A DNA stretch of 64,000 nt from Haematococcus lacustris. Lineage: Eukaryota > Chlorophyta > Chlorophyceae > Chlamydomonadales > Haematococcaceae. The notes beneath the pieces are model-generated. The model saw only the letters and a program-made list of their open reading frames with translations, was not told the origin of the DNA and made no database searches. This document shows, in pieces, positions 10,531 to 22,401 of the stretch. The stretch is taken from contig JASKMD010000006.1 of assembly GCA_030144725.1 (NCBI GenBank), positions 4,353,555-4,417,554 on the forward strand, read 5' to 3'. The position numbers were made by a program, and so were the translations under genes. Every line of letters begins with the position of its first letter. The first letter of the stretch is position 1.

Positions 10531-12990
10531 AGGTGCGGCAGTGCCATGATGACGACCACCACCTCGTTACCTCCCCCTGCAGGTGGGTTGTGTTGCCTTG
10601 TACTAACAAGGTGGTCACATAGGCATAGAGCAGCAACATGTAAGGACACAGCAAGGAGCAAGGAAGAGGAGGAAGAGCAAGGGTCAAATGGTGAGTGGAT
10701 AGCCCCCTGCCAATAAGTGCCCTGAGTACAACTATTGATAGCATGGCTCTTTCTGCAGGTCTGGTGATTACACCAGGTCTGGTGGTCTACTTCTTCCCTC
10801 CCCTCTCAGGAGCAGCGGCTAGGAGGAGCAGCCAGGAGCGGCAGCCAGTGAACAAAGTCAAGAGTTGCCTCCCCTCCCCTCTTGCCTCTCCGTGAGCAGC
10901 GAGGAGGCAGCTAGCCCAAGGTGTGAGCAGGTAGGAGACCAGCTTCGGAGGTTACTACGAGCACGGTAAGAGCAAGGCAAGAGCCACCAATAAGTGATCA
11001 TGGAGCAGCATGGAGTGAGCGGTGAGTGCTGACCCCCTTGCTGATTAGTGGCCCTGGTTACCTAGTCTCACCTATGCTTTGCCATGTGTTTGCTGCAGGT
11101 TTGACGGTCGCACTTAGTACTCCTTCCCCCCACCCACCATTAACATCCTCCTTTTCCATTCCTATACCCACTCCCTCCCTCCCTCCCACCCTCCTCTCCA
11201 TCCCGGACCACCACCTCCACTACCGCCATGACTCCTTGACCGTCCCTTGTTCGCTGCTGTTGTGCACAGCTACTGGCATGGTGCCAGGAGCTAGCAGCCA
11301 GGCGCTTATACCCTTGGCAGGTGGTGCAGAGCCATATGGCAGGTGGTGCAGAGCCATATGGCAGGTGGTGCAGAGCCATATGGCAGGTAGTGCAGAGCCA
11401 TATGGCAGGTGGTGCAGAGCCAATACAAGGAGCCAGCAAGGCGCATTGCGCAGCACGGAGCACCAAGGCGTCAGCGGTGAGTGGTTTGCCCTTGCCTTAC
11501 ATTGTCCACTATCATCCAACCCAACCAATAGCGCGCACTGTGTTTGCTTCAGGTCCGATGGTAACTCTCAGTACCTCACCTTTCCCCCTCTCCCTTCTCT
11601 TCCCCCCATCCCCCACCCCACCCCACCACACCCTCCTCCTATCCTACTTCCCCCTTCCCCCTCGCCTCCTACCCCCTGACATCTCCATCTGCCCTTCCCT
11701 CCCTACCCTTCGTAGCAGCCAAGAGCAGATCTTCTCCTACCTACCTTGGCATCACTACCACCACCTTCCCACCTCTACACACACAAGCTCCCCCTTCCCC
11801 CTCTTCTTCCTGACCCTTTCACTCCCAGCTCTCTGCTAGTGAGTGGTTGCTGGTGGCTACCGGTAAGTGGCTAATACTCAGTGCCCAACCTGATCTCCCT
11901 ACCTCACGTGCACGCCCCTTGGCTGCAGGTCTGATTGGCACCTCTTCTCCCCCACCCCCTACAGAACCACCCCCTCCCAGTTTGTTGATACACTTCCCCC
12001 TTCCCCAGCCCATGTACAATTTATGACACGGTAAGACTGAGCAACCCCTTTGCCATGACAAGAGTCAGGAGGCTAAGCAACGCTCTGACGTATACCCTTG
12101 TCTCACTTGTGCTTAGGTTTGAGTGATAGCAGCAGCCAGGCAGCTTCTTCCCCACCCTCATCCTCATCCTCACCGTCACGTTGGTGGCTCTGGGAGGTGC
12201 AGCTGTGGAGCATACCTCCCCCATCCATTTATGTCCCTGACCCTCCCTTGCCCTCCCTCTTACTTGTCAGCCCCCCCTTCCCAACCCTCCTTGCCCCTTC
12301 CCCATCCCCAAGGCACAAAGAGGACCATGACACGGTAAGACTGAGCAACCCCTTCGCCATGACTCCTTGACCGTCCCTTGTGCGCTGCTGGTGTGCACAG
12401 CTACACCACACTCACCCTCTCCACACCTCTCCTCGCGCCATTCCCCGCCCACCCTCCCGCCACCACCACCCACCACCACCTCTACCCCCCTTCCCTCCTC
12501 CACTCACCCCTCTTCCCCTTGCCTCCCCACCTACCCCACCCCACCCCACCCCTCTGCCCCGGGGGTTGCCCTTGAGACCAGTGCAGGTTGCCCCCCTCCC
12601 TCCCTCCCTCCCTCCCACCCTCCTCTACCCTACCCTACCCTACCGAATTCTACCCTACCCTAACCTACACTACACACCTTCCCGTCTGCCTCCCCTCCTG
12701 CCTCCCCACCCCGCCATGTCTCCCAAACCTCCTCCCCACTTGCCTCTCCTCTTGCCTCCCCTACCGCCATCCCTCACCTGCCGGCTCGCGCCAAACCGAG
12801 TTTAAGGCTGGGCGATAGCTGTCTGTCTGCTGCCCCCCGCTGGTGAGTGCCTCGACATCACCCACACTGTGCTAGAATGCCACGCTTGGTCAATTGCCAT
12901 GTCCCAGCAGCCAGCAAGGAGCATAAGGCAAGCGTCAGCCACATCCCTAGCAGCAGCTAGGAACAAGGAATGACATGGAGCAACAAGACT
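10531..12990. repeat. Pyrimidine-rich block with intron-shaped cassettes, right arm of CACTC element 1
   Basis: This is C/T-rich on the plus strand. Cassettes with splice-like ends lie at 11022-11098, 11477-11552 and 11863-11928 (GTGAGTG or GTAAGTGG to TGCAG or TTCAG). At 11321-11425 there is a 20-bp tandem repeat of GCAGAGCCATATGGCAGGTG. At 12595-12670 there are TCCC and TACCC repeats. The cassette at 11863-11928 and its surroundings match element 2 at 31187-31262, inverted. Confidence 0.7.
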
Positions 12991-12995
12991 CATAA

Positions 12996-14520
12996 GGCAA
13001 GTAGCCACATGGCAACAGAGCAGTAGCAACATGGATACTGAGCAGTAGCCACATGGATACAGAGCAGTAGCCACATGGATACAGAGCAGTAGCCACATGG
13101 ATACAGAGCAGTAGCCACATAGATACAGAGCAGTAGCCACATGGATACAGAGCAGTAGCCACATGGCAACAGAGCAGTAGCCACATAGATACAGAGCAGT
13201 AGCCACATGGATACAGAGCAGTAGCCACATAGATACAGAGCAGTAGCCACATGGCAACAGAGCAGTAGCCACATGGATACAGAGCAGTAGCCACATGGAT
13301 ACAGAGCAGTAGCCACATGGATACTGAGCAGTAGCCACATGGATACAGAGCAGTAGCCACATGGATACAGAGCAGTAGCCACATGGCAACAGAGCAGTAG
13401 CCACATGGATACAGAGCAGTAGCCACATGGATACAGAGCAGTAGCCACATGGATACAGAGCAGTAGCCACATGGATACAGAGCAGTAGCCACATGGATAC
13501 AGAGCAGTAGCCACATGGATACAGAGCAGTAGCCACATGGATACAGAGCAGTAGCCACATGGATACAGAGCAGTAGCCACATGAATACTGAGCAGTAGCC
13601 ACATGGATACAGAGCAGTAGCCACATGGATACAGAGCAGTAGCCACATAGATACAGAGCAGTAGCCACATGGCAACAGAGCAGTAGCCACATGGATACAG
13701 AGCAGTAGCCACATGGATACAGAGCAGTAGCCACATGGATACAGAGCAGTAGCCACATGGATACAGAGCAGTAGCCACATGGCAACAGAGCAGTAGCCAC
13801 ATGGCAACAGAGCAGTAGCCACATGGATACAGAGCAGTAGCCACATGGATACAGAGCAGTAGCCACATGAATACTGAGCAGTAGCCACATGGATACAGAG
13901 CAGTAGCCACATGGATACAGAGCAGTAGCCACATAGATACAGAGCAGTAGCCACATGGCAACAGAGCAGTAGCCACATGGATACAGAGCAGTAGCCACAT
14001 GGATACAGAGCAGTAGCCACATGGATACAGAGCAGTAGCCACATGGATACAGAGCAGTAGCCACATGGCAACAGAGCAGTAGCCACATGGCAACAGAGCA
14101 GTAGCCACATGGATACAGAGCAGTAGCCACATGGCAACAGAGCAGTAGCCACATGGATAAAGAGCAGTAGCCACATGGATACTGAGCAGTAGCCACATGG
14201 ATACATAGCAGTAGCCACATGGATACTGAGCAGTAGCCACATGGCAACAGAGCAGTAGCCACATGGATACAGAGCAGTAGCCACATGGATACAGAGCAGT
14301 AGCCACATGGATACAGAGCAGTAGCCACATAGATACAGAGCAGTAGCCACATAAATACTGAGCAGTAGCCACATGGATACAGAGCAGTAGCCACATGGAT
14401 ATAGAGCAGTAGCCACATGGATACAGAGCAGCAGCCACATGGTAACACAGCGGTAGCCACATGGCAACAGAGCAGTAGCCACATGGCTGAAGAGCAGTAG
14501 CCACATGGCTGCAGAGCAGA
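12996..14520 (-). repeat. Inner 22-bp satellite array, right arm of CACTC element 1
   Basis: About 69 units of 22 bp read AGCCACATGGATACAGAGCAGT on the plus strand. The reverse complement differs from the left-arm unit essentially only at CTCTG versus CTCAG. The right arm is thus a homogenised inverted partner of 7170-8447. The three long minus-strand open frames across it (up to 577 codons) are artefacts of the repeat. Confidence 0.95.
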
Positions 14521-14864
14521 AGCCACTTCACTCACTTACACTTAGGGCCAATGCAAGTGTGCGTCATGTTGTTGTTGCTGCTCATGTTGCCTTCATGGTC
14601 ATGATGTCGTTGCCTCTCATATGTTGTCGTTGTTCATGTTATTGATGCTAGTAATTGAGCCTGATGACGTGTGTAAGAGCCACACAGTGAAAGAGCCCAG
14701 CCAACAGTAATAGTAAGTATCCCATCATCTGCACCCAGGCAACATGGGTTAAGGTTTACACGGACTTCATCAAGGGCAGGAATAGGCTTGCGGCATCAAC
14801 AGGAGGTTAACCATCATCATCAGCAATAACCGCTGTCACACCAACCCACACAACACACAGTAGA

Positions 14865-15020
14865 GAAAAGAAGGAAGAAGAAGAAGAAGAAGACTACTCC
14901 GGTATTCACCGGCGTGCATTAAGTGAGAGCTATAGCCTGCTCCCACCATCAAGCCAAAGAAGTGGCGTCCCCCCTACCCTCACCCCCCTTTGGTAGCCCT
15001 GAGTCTGTAGCTTGTCTTAG
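14865..15020 (-). repeat. 5'-truncated LINE 3'-end copy inside CACTC element 1
   Basis: A (GAA)n tract at 14873-14892 is followed by ACTACTCCGGTATTCACCGG and CCTGCTCCCACC, then GCCCTGAGTCTGTAGCT. This matches the last codons, 3' untranslated hairpin and tail of the LINE at 17157-17310. The tail points left, so the LINE sense strand is minus. Confidence 0.85.
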
Positions 15021-15149
15021 AAAAGAAGGAAGTTGTGCAACAGAGTTGCGCCAGAACATGGTACACACGCGCAATAACCACAATGGCGTTGCAGGGACAC
15101 AATAGCAAATGATGTCGTCACCTGAGCAGTCTCCTTAGTGGACAACGAG

Positions 15150-15800
15150 GTATCCATAGACGACAGCGCAGTATCCATGGTTGACTGAGCAATAATCATG
15201 GTTAACTGAGCAGTATATATGGTTGACTGAGCAGTATCCATGGTTGACTGAACAATATCCATGGTTGACTGAGCAGTATCCATGGTTGACTGAGCAGTAA
15301 TCATGGTTGACTGAGCAGTACATATGGTTAACTGAGCAGTATCCATGGTTGACTGAGCAGTATCCATGGTTGACTGAGCAGTAATCATGGTTGACTGAGC
15401 AGTAATTATGGTTGACTGAGCAGTATCCATGGTTGACTGAGCAGTATCCATGGTTGACTGAGCAGTATCCATGGTTGACTGAGCAGTATCCATGGTTGAC
15501 TGAGCAGTATCCATGGTTGACTGAGCAGTATCCATGGTTGACTGAGCAGTATCCATGGTTGACTGAGCAGTATCCATGGTTGACTGAGCAGTATCCATGG
15601 TTGACTGAGCAGTATCCATGGTTGACTGAGCAGTATCCATGGTTGACTGAGCGGTATCCATGGTTGACTGAGCAGTATCCATGGTTGACTGAGCTGTATC
15701 CATGGTTGACTGAGCATTATCTATGGATTACAGCGCAGTATCCATGATAAGCAGCGCAGTATCATAAAAAAACAGCGCAGTTACCATGGATACTGCGCAG
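15150..15800. repeat. Outer 21-bp satellite array, right arm of CACTC element 1
   Basis: About 29 units of 21 bp read GACTGAGCAGTATCCATGGTT. The unit contains the palindrome CCATGG. The outermost part changes to units with the perfect palindrome TACTGCGCAGTA. Confidence 0.95.
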
Positions 15801-15825
15801 TTATCGCTGCTAATTCCTGTGAGTG

Positions 15826-16528
15826 CTTGTCTAGATCATATTGATCCACAGTGCTGGCAAAGGCCTCATCTGCTGCATACGCTCATACGGTCATATTGAC
15901 AGCGTGCAAAGGGTGCACAGGTAAAGGAGGTGGGGGCAAGGGCTGTTCCAAAACCAGCTGAGGCTGTGGCTCCTGCTGCGGCTGCTGAAAGGCAAGCTGA
16001 GCAGGCTGTACCACACCAGCTTCCTCCCCCTCCAAAAGGCGCTTCCTGCTCCTGGTCATAACCATGACAGGATTGCTGACAGGAGCATCAGGTATGCGTG
16101 ACAGAGGGTCAGCAGGGTTAGTATCACCGGGTAGATACTCAATGGTAAAATCATACCGGGAGAGAAACTCCAACCACCTGGTTTGGCGCCTTGACAAGAC
16201 CTTTTGTGTTTTTAGAGCTACTAAGGGTTTGTGGTCCGTATACAACGTGAAGGGAACACCCTCCAGGTAGCAACGCCATTCTTTACATGCAGTAATAATT
16301 GCAAGTAGTTCCTGTTCACCAGTGGTATAGTTTTTTCAGCTGGAATGAGCTTCTTGCTTAAATAAGCCAGTGGATAACCCTCTTGCATAAGAACTGCACC
16401 TACGCCTTGCAAAGAGGCGTCACAGTAAACCTGAAATGGTTTAGTAATATCTGGGATTTTGAGTAGAGGTACTCTAGAAATGGCATGCTTAATTGAAATC
16501 AGCACCTGCTTTACCAGTCAGGTCAGTG
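15826..16528 (-). pseudogene. pol: Gypsy RNase H and connection region, frameshifted
   Basis: This is the middle of pol, between the two large insertions. The RT-associated RNase H-like domain is visible (PFQVYCDASLQGVGAVLMQE, AYLSKKLIPAEK). Near 16330 one A is missing from an A-run and the frame shifts; it resumes as YTDHKPLVALK and WLEFLSRYDFTIEYLPG up to ADPLSRIPD. A Gln/Pro-rich linker follows. Near 16490 a short deletion disturbs the region after GKAGADF. A TGA near 15873 interrupts the last part before the junction with the first CACTC element at 15825. Confidence 0.9.
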
Positions 16529-16662
16529 CACTCGCAGAAAAGTTCATGAGAAAAGTTGAATTTTTTGACAAAGTGGCTTGATAGATTGTATTTTTGGGCG
16601 GTTCTAAGAATGGGGGTGTAAACCTAAAATCTAGGAAAAATCGGGCTGAGGAGATACGAGAA

Positions 16663-17155
16663 AACCAGTACTGGTCCACCCCCAACCAGTACTGGTTGCC
16701 TCCCAACCGTTCCTGGTTTACCCCCAACCAGTACTGGTTTATTCCCAACCAGTACTGGATTATTCCCAACCAGTACTGGTTTATTCCCAACCAGCACTGG
16801 TTTACCCCCAACCAGTACTGGTTTATTCCCAACCAGTACTGGTTTATTCCCAACCAGTACTGGTTTATTCCCAAGCCGTACTGGTTTATTCCCAACCAGT
16901 ACTGGTTTCCCCCCAACCAGTACTGGTATATTCCCAACCAGTACTGGTTTATTCCCAACCAGTACTGGTTTATTTCTAACCAGTACTGGTTTATTCCCAA
17001 CCAGTACTGGTTTCCCCCCAACCAGTACTGGTATATTCCCAACCAGTACTGGTTTATTCCCAACCAGTACTGGTTTATTTCTAACCAGTACTGGTTTATT
17101 CCCAACCAGTACTGGTTTATTCCCAACCAGTACTGGTTTATTCCCAACCAGTAAG
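16663..17155. repeat. Outer satellite array, left arm of CACTC element 2, left of LINE
   Basis: About 23 units of 21 bp, AACCAGTACTGGTTTATTCCC, each contain the perfect 14-bp palindrome AACCAGTACTGGTT. The array is cut by the LINE after CCAGTA and resumes at about 28521. Confidence 0.95.
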
Positions 17156-17164
17156 AAGAAGAAG

Positions 17165-17250
17165 AAGAAGAAGACTACTCCGGCGGAGCCGGCGTGTATT
17201 AAGGGAGGAGCTTCCGCCTGGGGCGCGGCTTGCTCCCACCACCTAACCTG
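17165..17250 (-). repeat. LINE 3' untranslated hairpin and AAG tail
   Basis: CTCCGGCGGAGCCGG and AAGGGAGGAGCTTCCGCCTT can form stems. Related blocks occur at about 2240-2310, 14890-14950 and (opposite orientation) 49518-49590, which marks them as the conserved 3' end of this LINE family. Confidence 0.85.
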
Positions 17251-17266
17251 GATGTGAAGAAACCCT

Positions 17267-20200
17267 TCAGCCCCCATCCTTGACACCTGCCCTGAGTCTG
17301 TAGCTGGTTCTGGCTATGCTATGTGAGCTTATGACCGCATGTCTAGTAAGCTTATTTAGCAGTTTATTGGTGTTGGTTTGCGTGATGCCTATGGCTTCCA
17401 TGTGTAGCTTGGTATGTGTGTTGTAAGTGATGCCGCCTATTCCCAGCAGGATGGGTCTAACTGAGACCGTGTGTCCTGCTGCGATGATGGCTTCTGCCAT
17501 GGCAGCGTGTTGTGTGGTAGCGTTGTCTAGCTGATCGGCCCATCTCGAGTCAGCGCAGTACTTGATTTCCAGCAGGGTGACGTGTTTGGTTGACTCGTTC
17601 GATCCCTGCTTCCTTTTCTTCGTGTTGTTGATCATGATGATGTCCGGGCGGGTGGTCGTGTTGGTGTCCCTGGCTGAGAGGCTCAGGACTTCTAGTGCCT
17701 TGCGTAGCGTGGCGCTGGGTAGGTCGATGCCTTCCGTCTCGCCTCGTTCGTGGCTGCCGATGTCCGCGAACCTGATGCACCCTCCTTGGGCTCCCTTGCT
17801 GATAGCTTTCGTGATCAGGCGCCCCGCCCCGTTATGTCGTTCCTGTACTAGAGCTGCGGTGCGGCTGCAGCCCGAGAGTAGGTGTGTCGCGCTGTCGGCC
17901 TCCCCGCATAGCGGGCACCGGTCATCCGCCGCCTTTCCCCAGCGCATTGCCAGTTTCTGGTTGTAGAGCCCGCCCGTCCGATAGAGTAGGGCGGTCCTCT
18001 GCGCCTCTGTTGGAATGCCCGCGTCGGTCATCACTCTTTCGCAGGAGCCTTTCGCTGCTGCCTTGGTGATTTCCCGTGACATCTGGTAGTAGATGCTCTC
18101 TTGGTTGGCGAGGCCGAGTTTATGTTTGTTGCTCATGTGCGCGCGTACACTGTGGCGGCAGTCCGGCATCGGGGTGGTGACGTTGAGTTCACTTGTTGTG
18201 CTCAGCCACGCGTGTTGCTCGGTGTGCCTGGGCGGGCAGGGGCCCGGCGTTGTGGCTTGCTCTGGGTGCCTCGCTGCGTGCTTGGCCAGTGCATCAGCTC
18301 CCTCGTTCCCGATGATGCCGGAGTGGGCGCGGACTTTGAAGAAGTGTACCGTGTCCTGGCTGTTAGTCAACATAGTTGCTATCTTTGCCAGTATGTCTTT
18401 GTGGCGGTGCGTGCGGAGCGACATCGGGTTGGCGAGCGCCCTACGTATCTGGTAGAGTGAGCAGAGGCTGTCGGTGGCGATGCGCTTGGCTCCTGCCTGC
18501 AGCGCTGAGAGAATAGCTATGAGCTCTGCTCTATTGATGGTGGTGTCGCCGGTTAGGGCAATGGTGATCCGAGCGTCGCTGGCCGGCGTGTACACGCCTG
18601 CTCCCACTGATGCTCCCTCGGTGCCTTTGATGCAGCTTCCATCCGTGTATGTCACCTTCTTCCACTCTGGTATGGCTCTGTGTGTGTGGGTGGTGGGCTG
18701 GAAGGCAGGCTGGTTAGTTTGGCGTGTATGCCCCGTGGAGGGGAGCTCATGGTCTGCTGGTAGGCCTCGGTGTTTGTGGTTGCCGCTTGGCAGCGGGGTG
18801 GGCTGGTTGTGTTGTGAGGGCTTTGCCAGAGCCGGATGTGTCCTTAGTCGTGGGTGGAGTGCAGTGGCTGTGTTGGCCAGCCAGCCCTGTGGGTTCCCAT
18901 GGGTGACGAGCTGTTGCCCAGCCTGGTTCCAAACGATGTAGGTGATGAGCTTGGCATGCTTGTCTGACTTGGCGGCTGCGTTGGGTTTGTTGAGAGGAAT
19001 GGTGGCTATGTGTTGGCAGTACTCTGGGTAGCTTCTCAACATGTCTATGTGTTTGGGGTACGAGATGCCTTTCTTGCCAGGTATGAGCAGGATGGTGGCC
19101 ATAGCCTCCTCTTGTGTGGCAGAGTGTATGGCATGTCTGATGCATTTCAGGGCTATGGCATCCTCTGCTGGCACGTTCCATGTGGAGAGCCCTGTGTGTC
19201 TGACAAGGAGGCAGTTGTGATGTGCCCCATAGGCTGTGTCATTGATGTCTGGGCTCCAGTATGTTGTGGTTTCAGCCCTGACTGTGAGTGGGTTAGCCCA
19301 TCTCTGGACCGTGCTAGGGAAGTGGTGAGTGTTGTAGAGGGTAGAGATGGCTTGGTCTTGTGCTGCTTGAATGGGTTGGGGGGTGTTTTGTGTGTCGTGC
19401 CTACGGAGGAGGGCTACCAGCTCGGTGGCATGATCCCTTGGGTGTGGGGTGTGTTGCAGCCACGTGGCGAGGTCTTGCTGTTTGCTTTTAGTGATCAGGC
19501 CCACTGTGCGTCCTGCCTCGTCGTGGGCTATCACATGTGTGGGGAGGCTGTATTGGGGCAGGGTGGGTCCCTGGCTCCCTTCACTCGTGGCTGGTGTGGT
19601 GATGTGGGCGTGTTGCTGGATGGTGGTTTCGCATCTCCCCGTTCCTACGATGTCAGTCTGCGGGTTCACGGGCGAGACTTGGAAGGTGGCCTTTGAGTGC
19701 AGGTCGATACAGCGGGGCATCCATGTGTGGGGGTCGGGTAGGCCCTGCCGGGTGTGACCTGGGAGGCCCGCGTCGGGTGGTGGGCGTCCCGTCCCTTGCC
19801 TCCTATTGTTCTCCGCGTCGTACTCCTTTTGCTTGGCGGTGTAGTCTATGTGCGCTTGGATGAGCGCCTTAGGTTCAGTGGTGGGGTGCCAGTGGACCTT
19901 CATCAGGTCAGTTGCCGCTAATTTTCTCATGTCGTCTATGACATCGTCGGGGCCGTGTGCGCAGACGGGGCAGAGCCAGTGTTTGTCAGCCGTCTTCCCA
20001 GTTAGGCCTGTCTGAGCTAGGCAGGCTGGGTGGTAGGCTCTCATGCAGTTGTTACACATAGGGCTCTCTCCTCTTGGTTCCCAGCATAGTTCACAAGTGC
20101 ATACATGTTTGGCATCTGCCCTGCTGATGTCTTCTGTGTGCATGGGCGTGTAGCCTTCTTCCTTGCACATCTGGAGTGCCCATTTCTCTATAATGGTGGG

Positions 20201-22400
20201 TCCCCAATGCACGTTGTAGTAGCTTTCTTTGTTTATGCCATTCCAGTGCCATCCATCGATCTTGGTGATGGATTCTTGGTGATCATACATGGCTCCTAGC
20301 GTGATCCCTAGTTCCTTGGCATTGCGTTCGCACGCGGCATTAGCTTTCCAGCTGGGGAGGCTATCTAGGGTCATGATGGGTATGTGTATCACATCTTCTG
20401 GTATGGTCTGGATGTGTCTGTCGTCGGCTTGTCTCTTACTGCCGATCTTGGGCGGTGGTTTAGGTTGTGGGGTCGGGGGTGATGGCTTTGGGGCTTTGTT
20501 CCGAAGCCTAGAGCTGCGCCGTAGGGTGTCGTCGGGTGGTTGGGCACCCTCCGCACGCTCCGCAATGGGTTCTTGTGTGGGTGGCTGTGTGGGTGGCACC
20601 TTGGCTACCGTGAAGGCCCTGATGTCAGCGTAGCGGTGCGTAGTGTCCTCTTCGGCTCCGATGGGTGCGAGTTCTGTTAGTCCCGCGGCCCAGTGTTTGA
20701 TCTTTCTTTGTGCAGCTGGCAGGTCCATGGTGGTGTCGCGTTTATCTGCGATGGCTTTAGCCTCAGTCGCGGTCGGGCACTTATCCCGGGACGCCATGGC
20801 CGCCAACTTGTTGAGGGCGATGTAGTGTTTTTGCTTGACCTTGTTGCCGAAGCGATCCTTCAGCATCTTTCCCGATATGATGTATGTGTCGGCGGCGATG
20901 GCTTGTTGGAGCTCAGACGCATGCTTGATACCGAGGCTCTTGAGGCATGTGATGCTTGCGTTGACTATGTCATGTGGGAGGGGGCTGTTGTCCTGTGTGA
21001 TGAGCTGCCCAAGTAGTTTGGTTTCCTTAGGGTACAGTTCTTCTCCTTGATGTGTGGCCTTGAGCTGGGCTGTGGTCGCATGAAGGAGTTGCCTGGCGCG
21101 TAGGGTGTGCTGCAGCATACTGAGCATGTGGTGTCCGTGCTTGGCAGCTTGAGCGTATAGCCAAGTGATCTGTTTGTGGAGCATGCTCCTGGTTATGTGG
21201 GCATGTGTGTCGTCCGCAGATTGGAGGCTATGTATGAGGGCTGTGGTGTTCCTTGCGTGATACTCCTGGGCTGTGGAGCTGATGCCTAGGCCGAGCTTGT
21301 CTATGTCCTCCCTGATGACGGCATTGGTTGTGCCTAACGGTAGCCTCAGCTTTTTCTTGACGCATTGGTTGACTGCTCTGTCGTATAGGTCTAGGTCTCC
21401 TGGTGTGCACGGGACTACGCAGAAGCTGTAGGCCAGGCTGGGAATGATGGCTGTCTTGATGATGTGGATGGCTTGTCTGGCGCTAGCGAATGAGCGTCGT
21501 AGTCTTTCTAGCTTTTGTTTGAGTTGTGCCGCCATGGCCGTGTGTTGTGGTTTCCAATTGAGTGTCATGGTGAGCAGGACTCCTAGGTAGGCGAAGGTTG
21601 CGGTTGGGGGGAGGTAGGTGACCGGCTTTCCTTGCAGCCGCACGTGTTGCAATTCCCTGCGGGCTTGCTTCTCCGCGTCCGCTAGTGTGCTGCACCTGCC
21701 GGACTGGTGTGCCTTGTGGAGTGCGGCTGTGGCGAGGGTTTTGCTGTGTGAAATGATGAGGTGGCCCCAATCGGAGTAGGCGGAGAGCTTGTCTGCCTGG
21801 CAGCGTAGATTGCTGATCGAGTTGCATAGGATAGCGATGTCATCTGCGTAGTCGATGCTGCCGATTGTAAACCGCCCGGCGCTGTCGGTTGTATCGGATG
21901 AGAATTTGTACCCCCGCGCTCCTACTTGGAGCCAGCGCAGGAGGGGTTCGATATAGATGAGGAACAGGAAGGGTGAGAGCGAGTCTCCCTGGATGGTGCC
22001 CCGGTCGACGGGTACGGGGTCGGTGTGGCCGTAGGGAGTTTTGAAGCGCGTTGTAGCGCCCGTGTATAGGTCCTTCACAGCGTCAGTAGCGTCCGTGGGG
22101 AAGCCTAAGTCGTGCATGATCCATAGTAGTTTGTCCTGGCAGGTTGTGTTGAACGCACTGGTAAAGTCGACAAGGAGCGCGTAGATATCTGTCTTGGCCA
22201 GTTTAGCATCTTCAAGAGCCATGACTAGCATCTGTAGCTGCTGGGTGGTGTCTCTGTGGGACCGGAAGCCAGCTTGGCAGTTGCTGAGCATCCCGTTGGC
22301 TTCTGCATATTCGTACAGTGTCTTGGTGATGAGACTGGTCCAGAGCTTGTAGATGGTGTTTGCCAGCCCTACAGGTCTGTAGGCATTGAGATCTGTTTCC
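17267..22400 (-). pseudogene. LINE reverse transcriptase, PHD finger, RNase H and restriction-like endonuclease
   Basis: This is the C-terminal frame; positions are counted from the first Met at 22291 (1674 codons). The reverse transcriptase palm has D42 (LLVDFTSAFN), GTIQGDSLSPFLF at 99-111 and the catalytic YADD at 148-151. A PHD-type C4HC3 finger lies at about 731-778 (CTCELCW, MCNNC, YHPAC, WLCPVC) and might read histone tails. RNase H is at about 1211-1345, with D1217, E1256, D1274 and a late acidic residue in GNEGAD. A CCHC knuckle at 1459-1475 (CPLC, H, C) precedes the PD...ExK nuclease core (P1549, D1550, E1575, K1577). Codons 5' of the Met, up to 22400, are in frame. A single extra G near 22401 separates it from the upstream frame. 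Confidence 0.93.
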
Positions 22401-22401
22401 T

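Larger units (their letters stand above)
6858..15825. mobile_element. CACTC element 1: satellite-armed, CACTA/foldback-like, inside gypsy pol
   Basis: The insertion is 8,968 bp. Its ends are inverted: CACTCACA, two variable bases, then AATTAGCAGCG at both termini. It is flanked by the 2-bp duplication CT (6856-6857 and 15826-15827). Removing it with one CT rejoins the gypsy frame (DLDK then HGLYRTKG). From outside to inside each arm has an outer array, a 22-bp inner array, and a purine- or pyrimidine-rich block with intron-shaped cassettes; the arms are inverted around a core at about 9750-10530. No transposase is visible, so it is presumably non-autonomous. CACT termini with 2-3-bp duplications and subterminal repeats suit the CACTA/EnSpm superfamily; arms built of tandem repeats recall foldback elements. 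Confidence 0.85.

Noticed and set aside
12802..14535. Three overlapping minus-strand frames of 513-577 codons
   Set aside because: All three frames are open across the same 22-bp array, which is a property of the repeat, not evidence for a protein.
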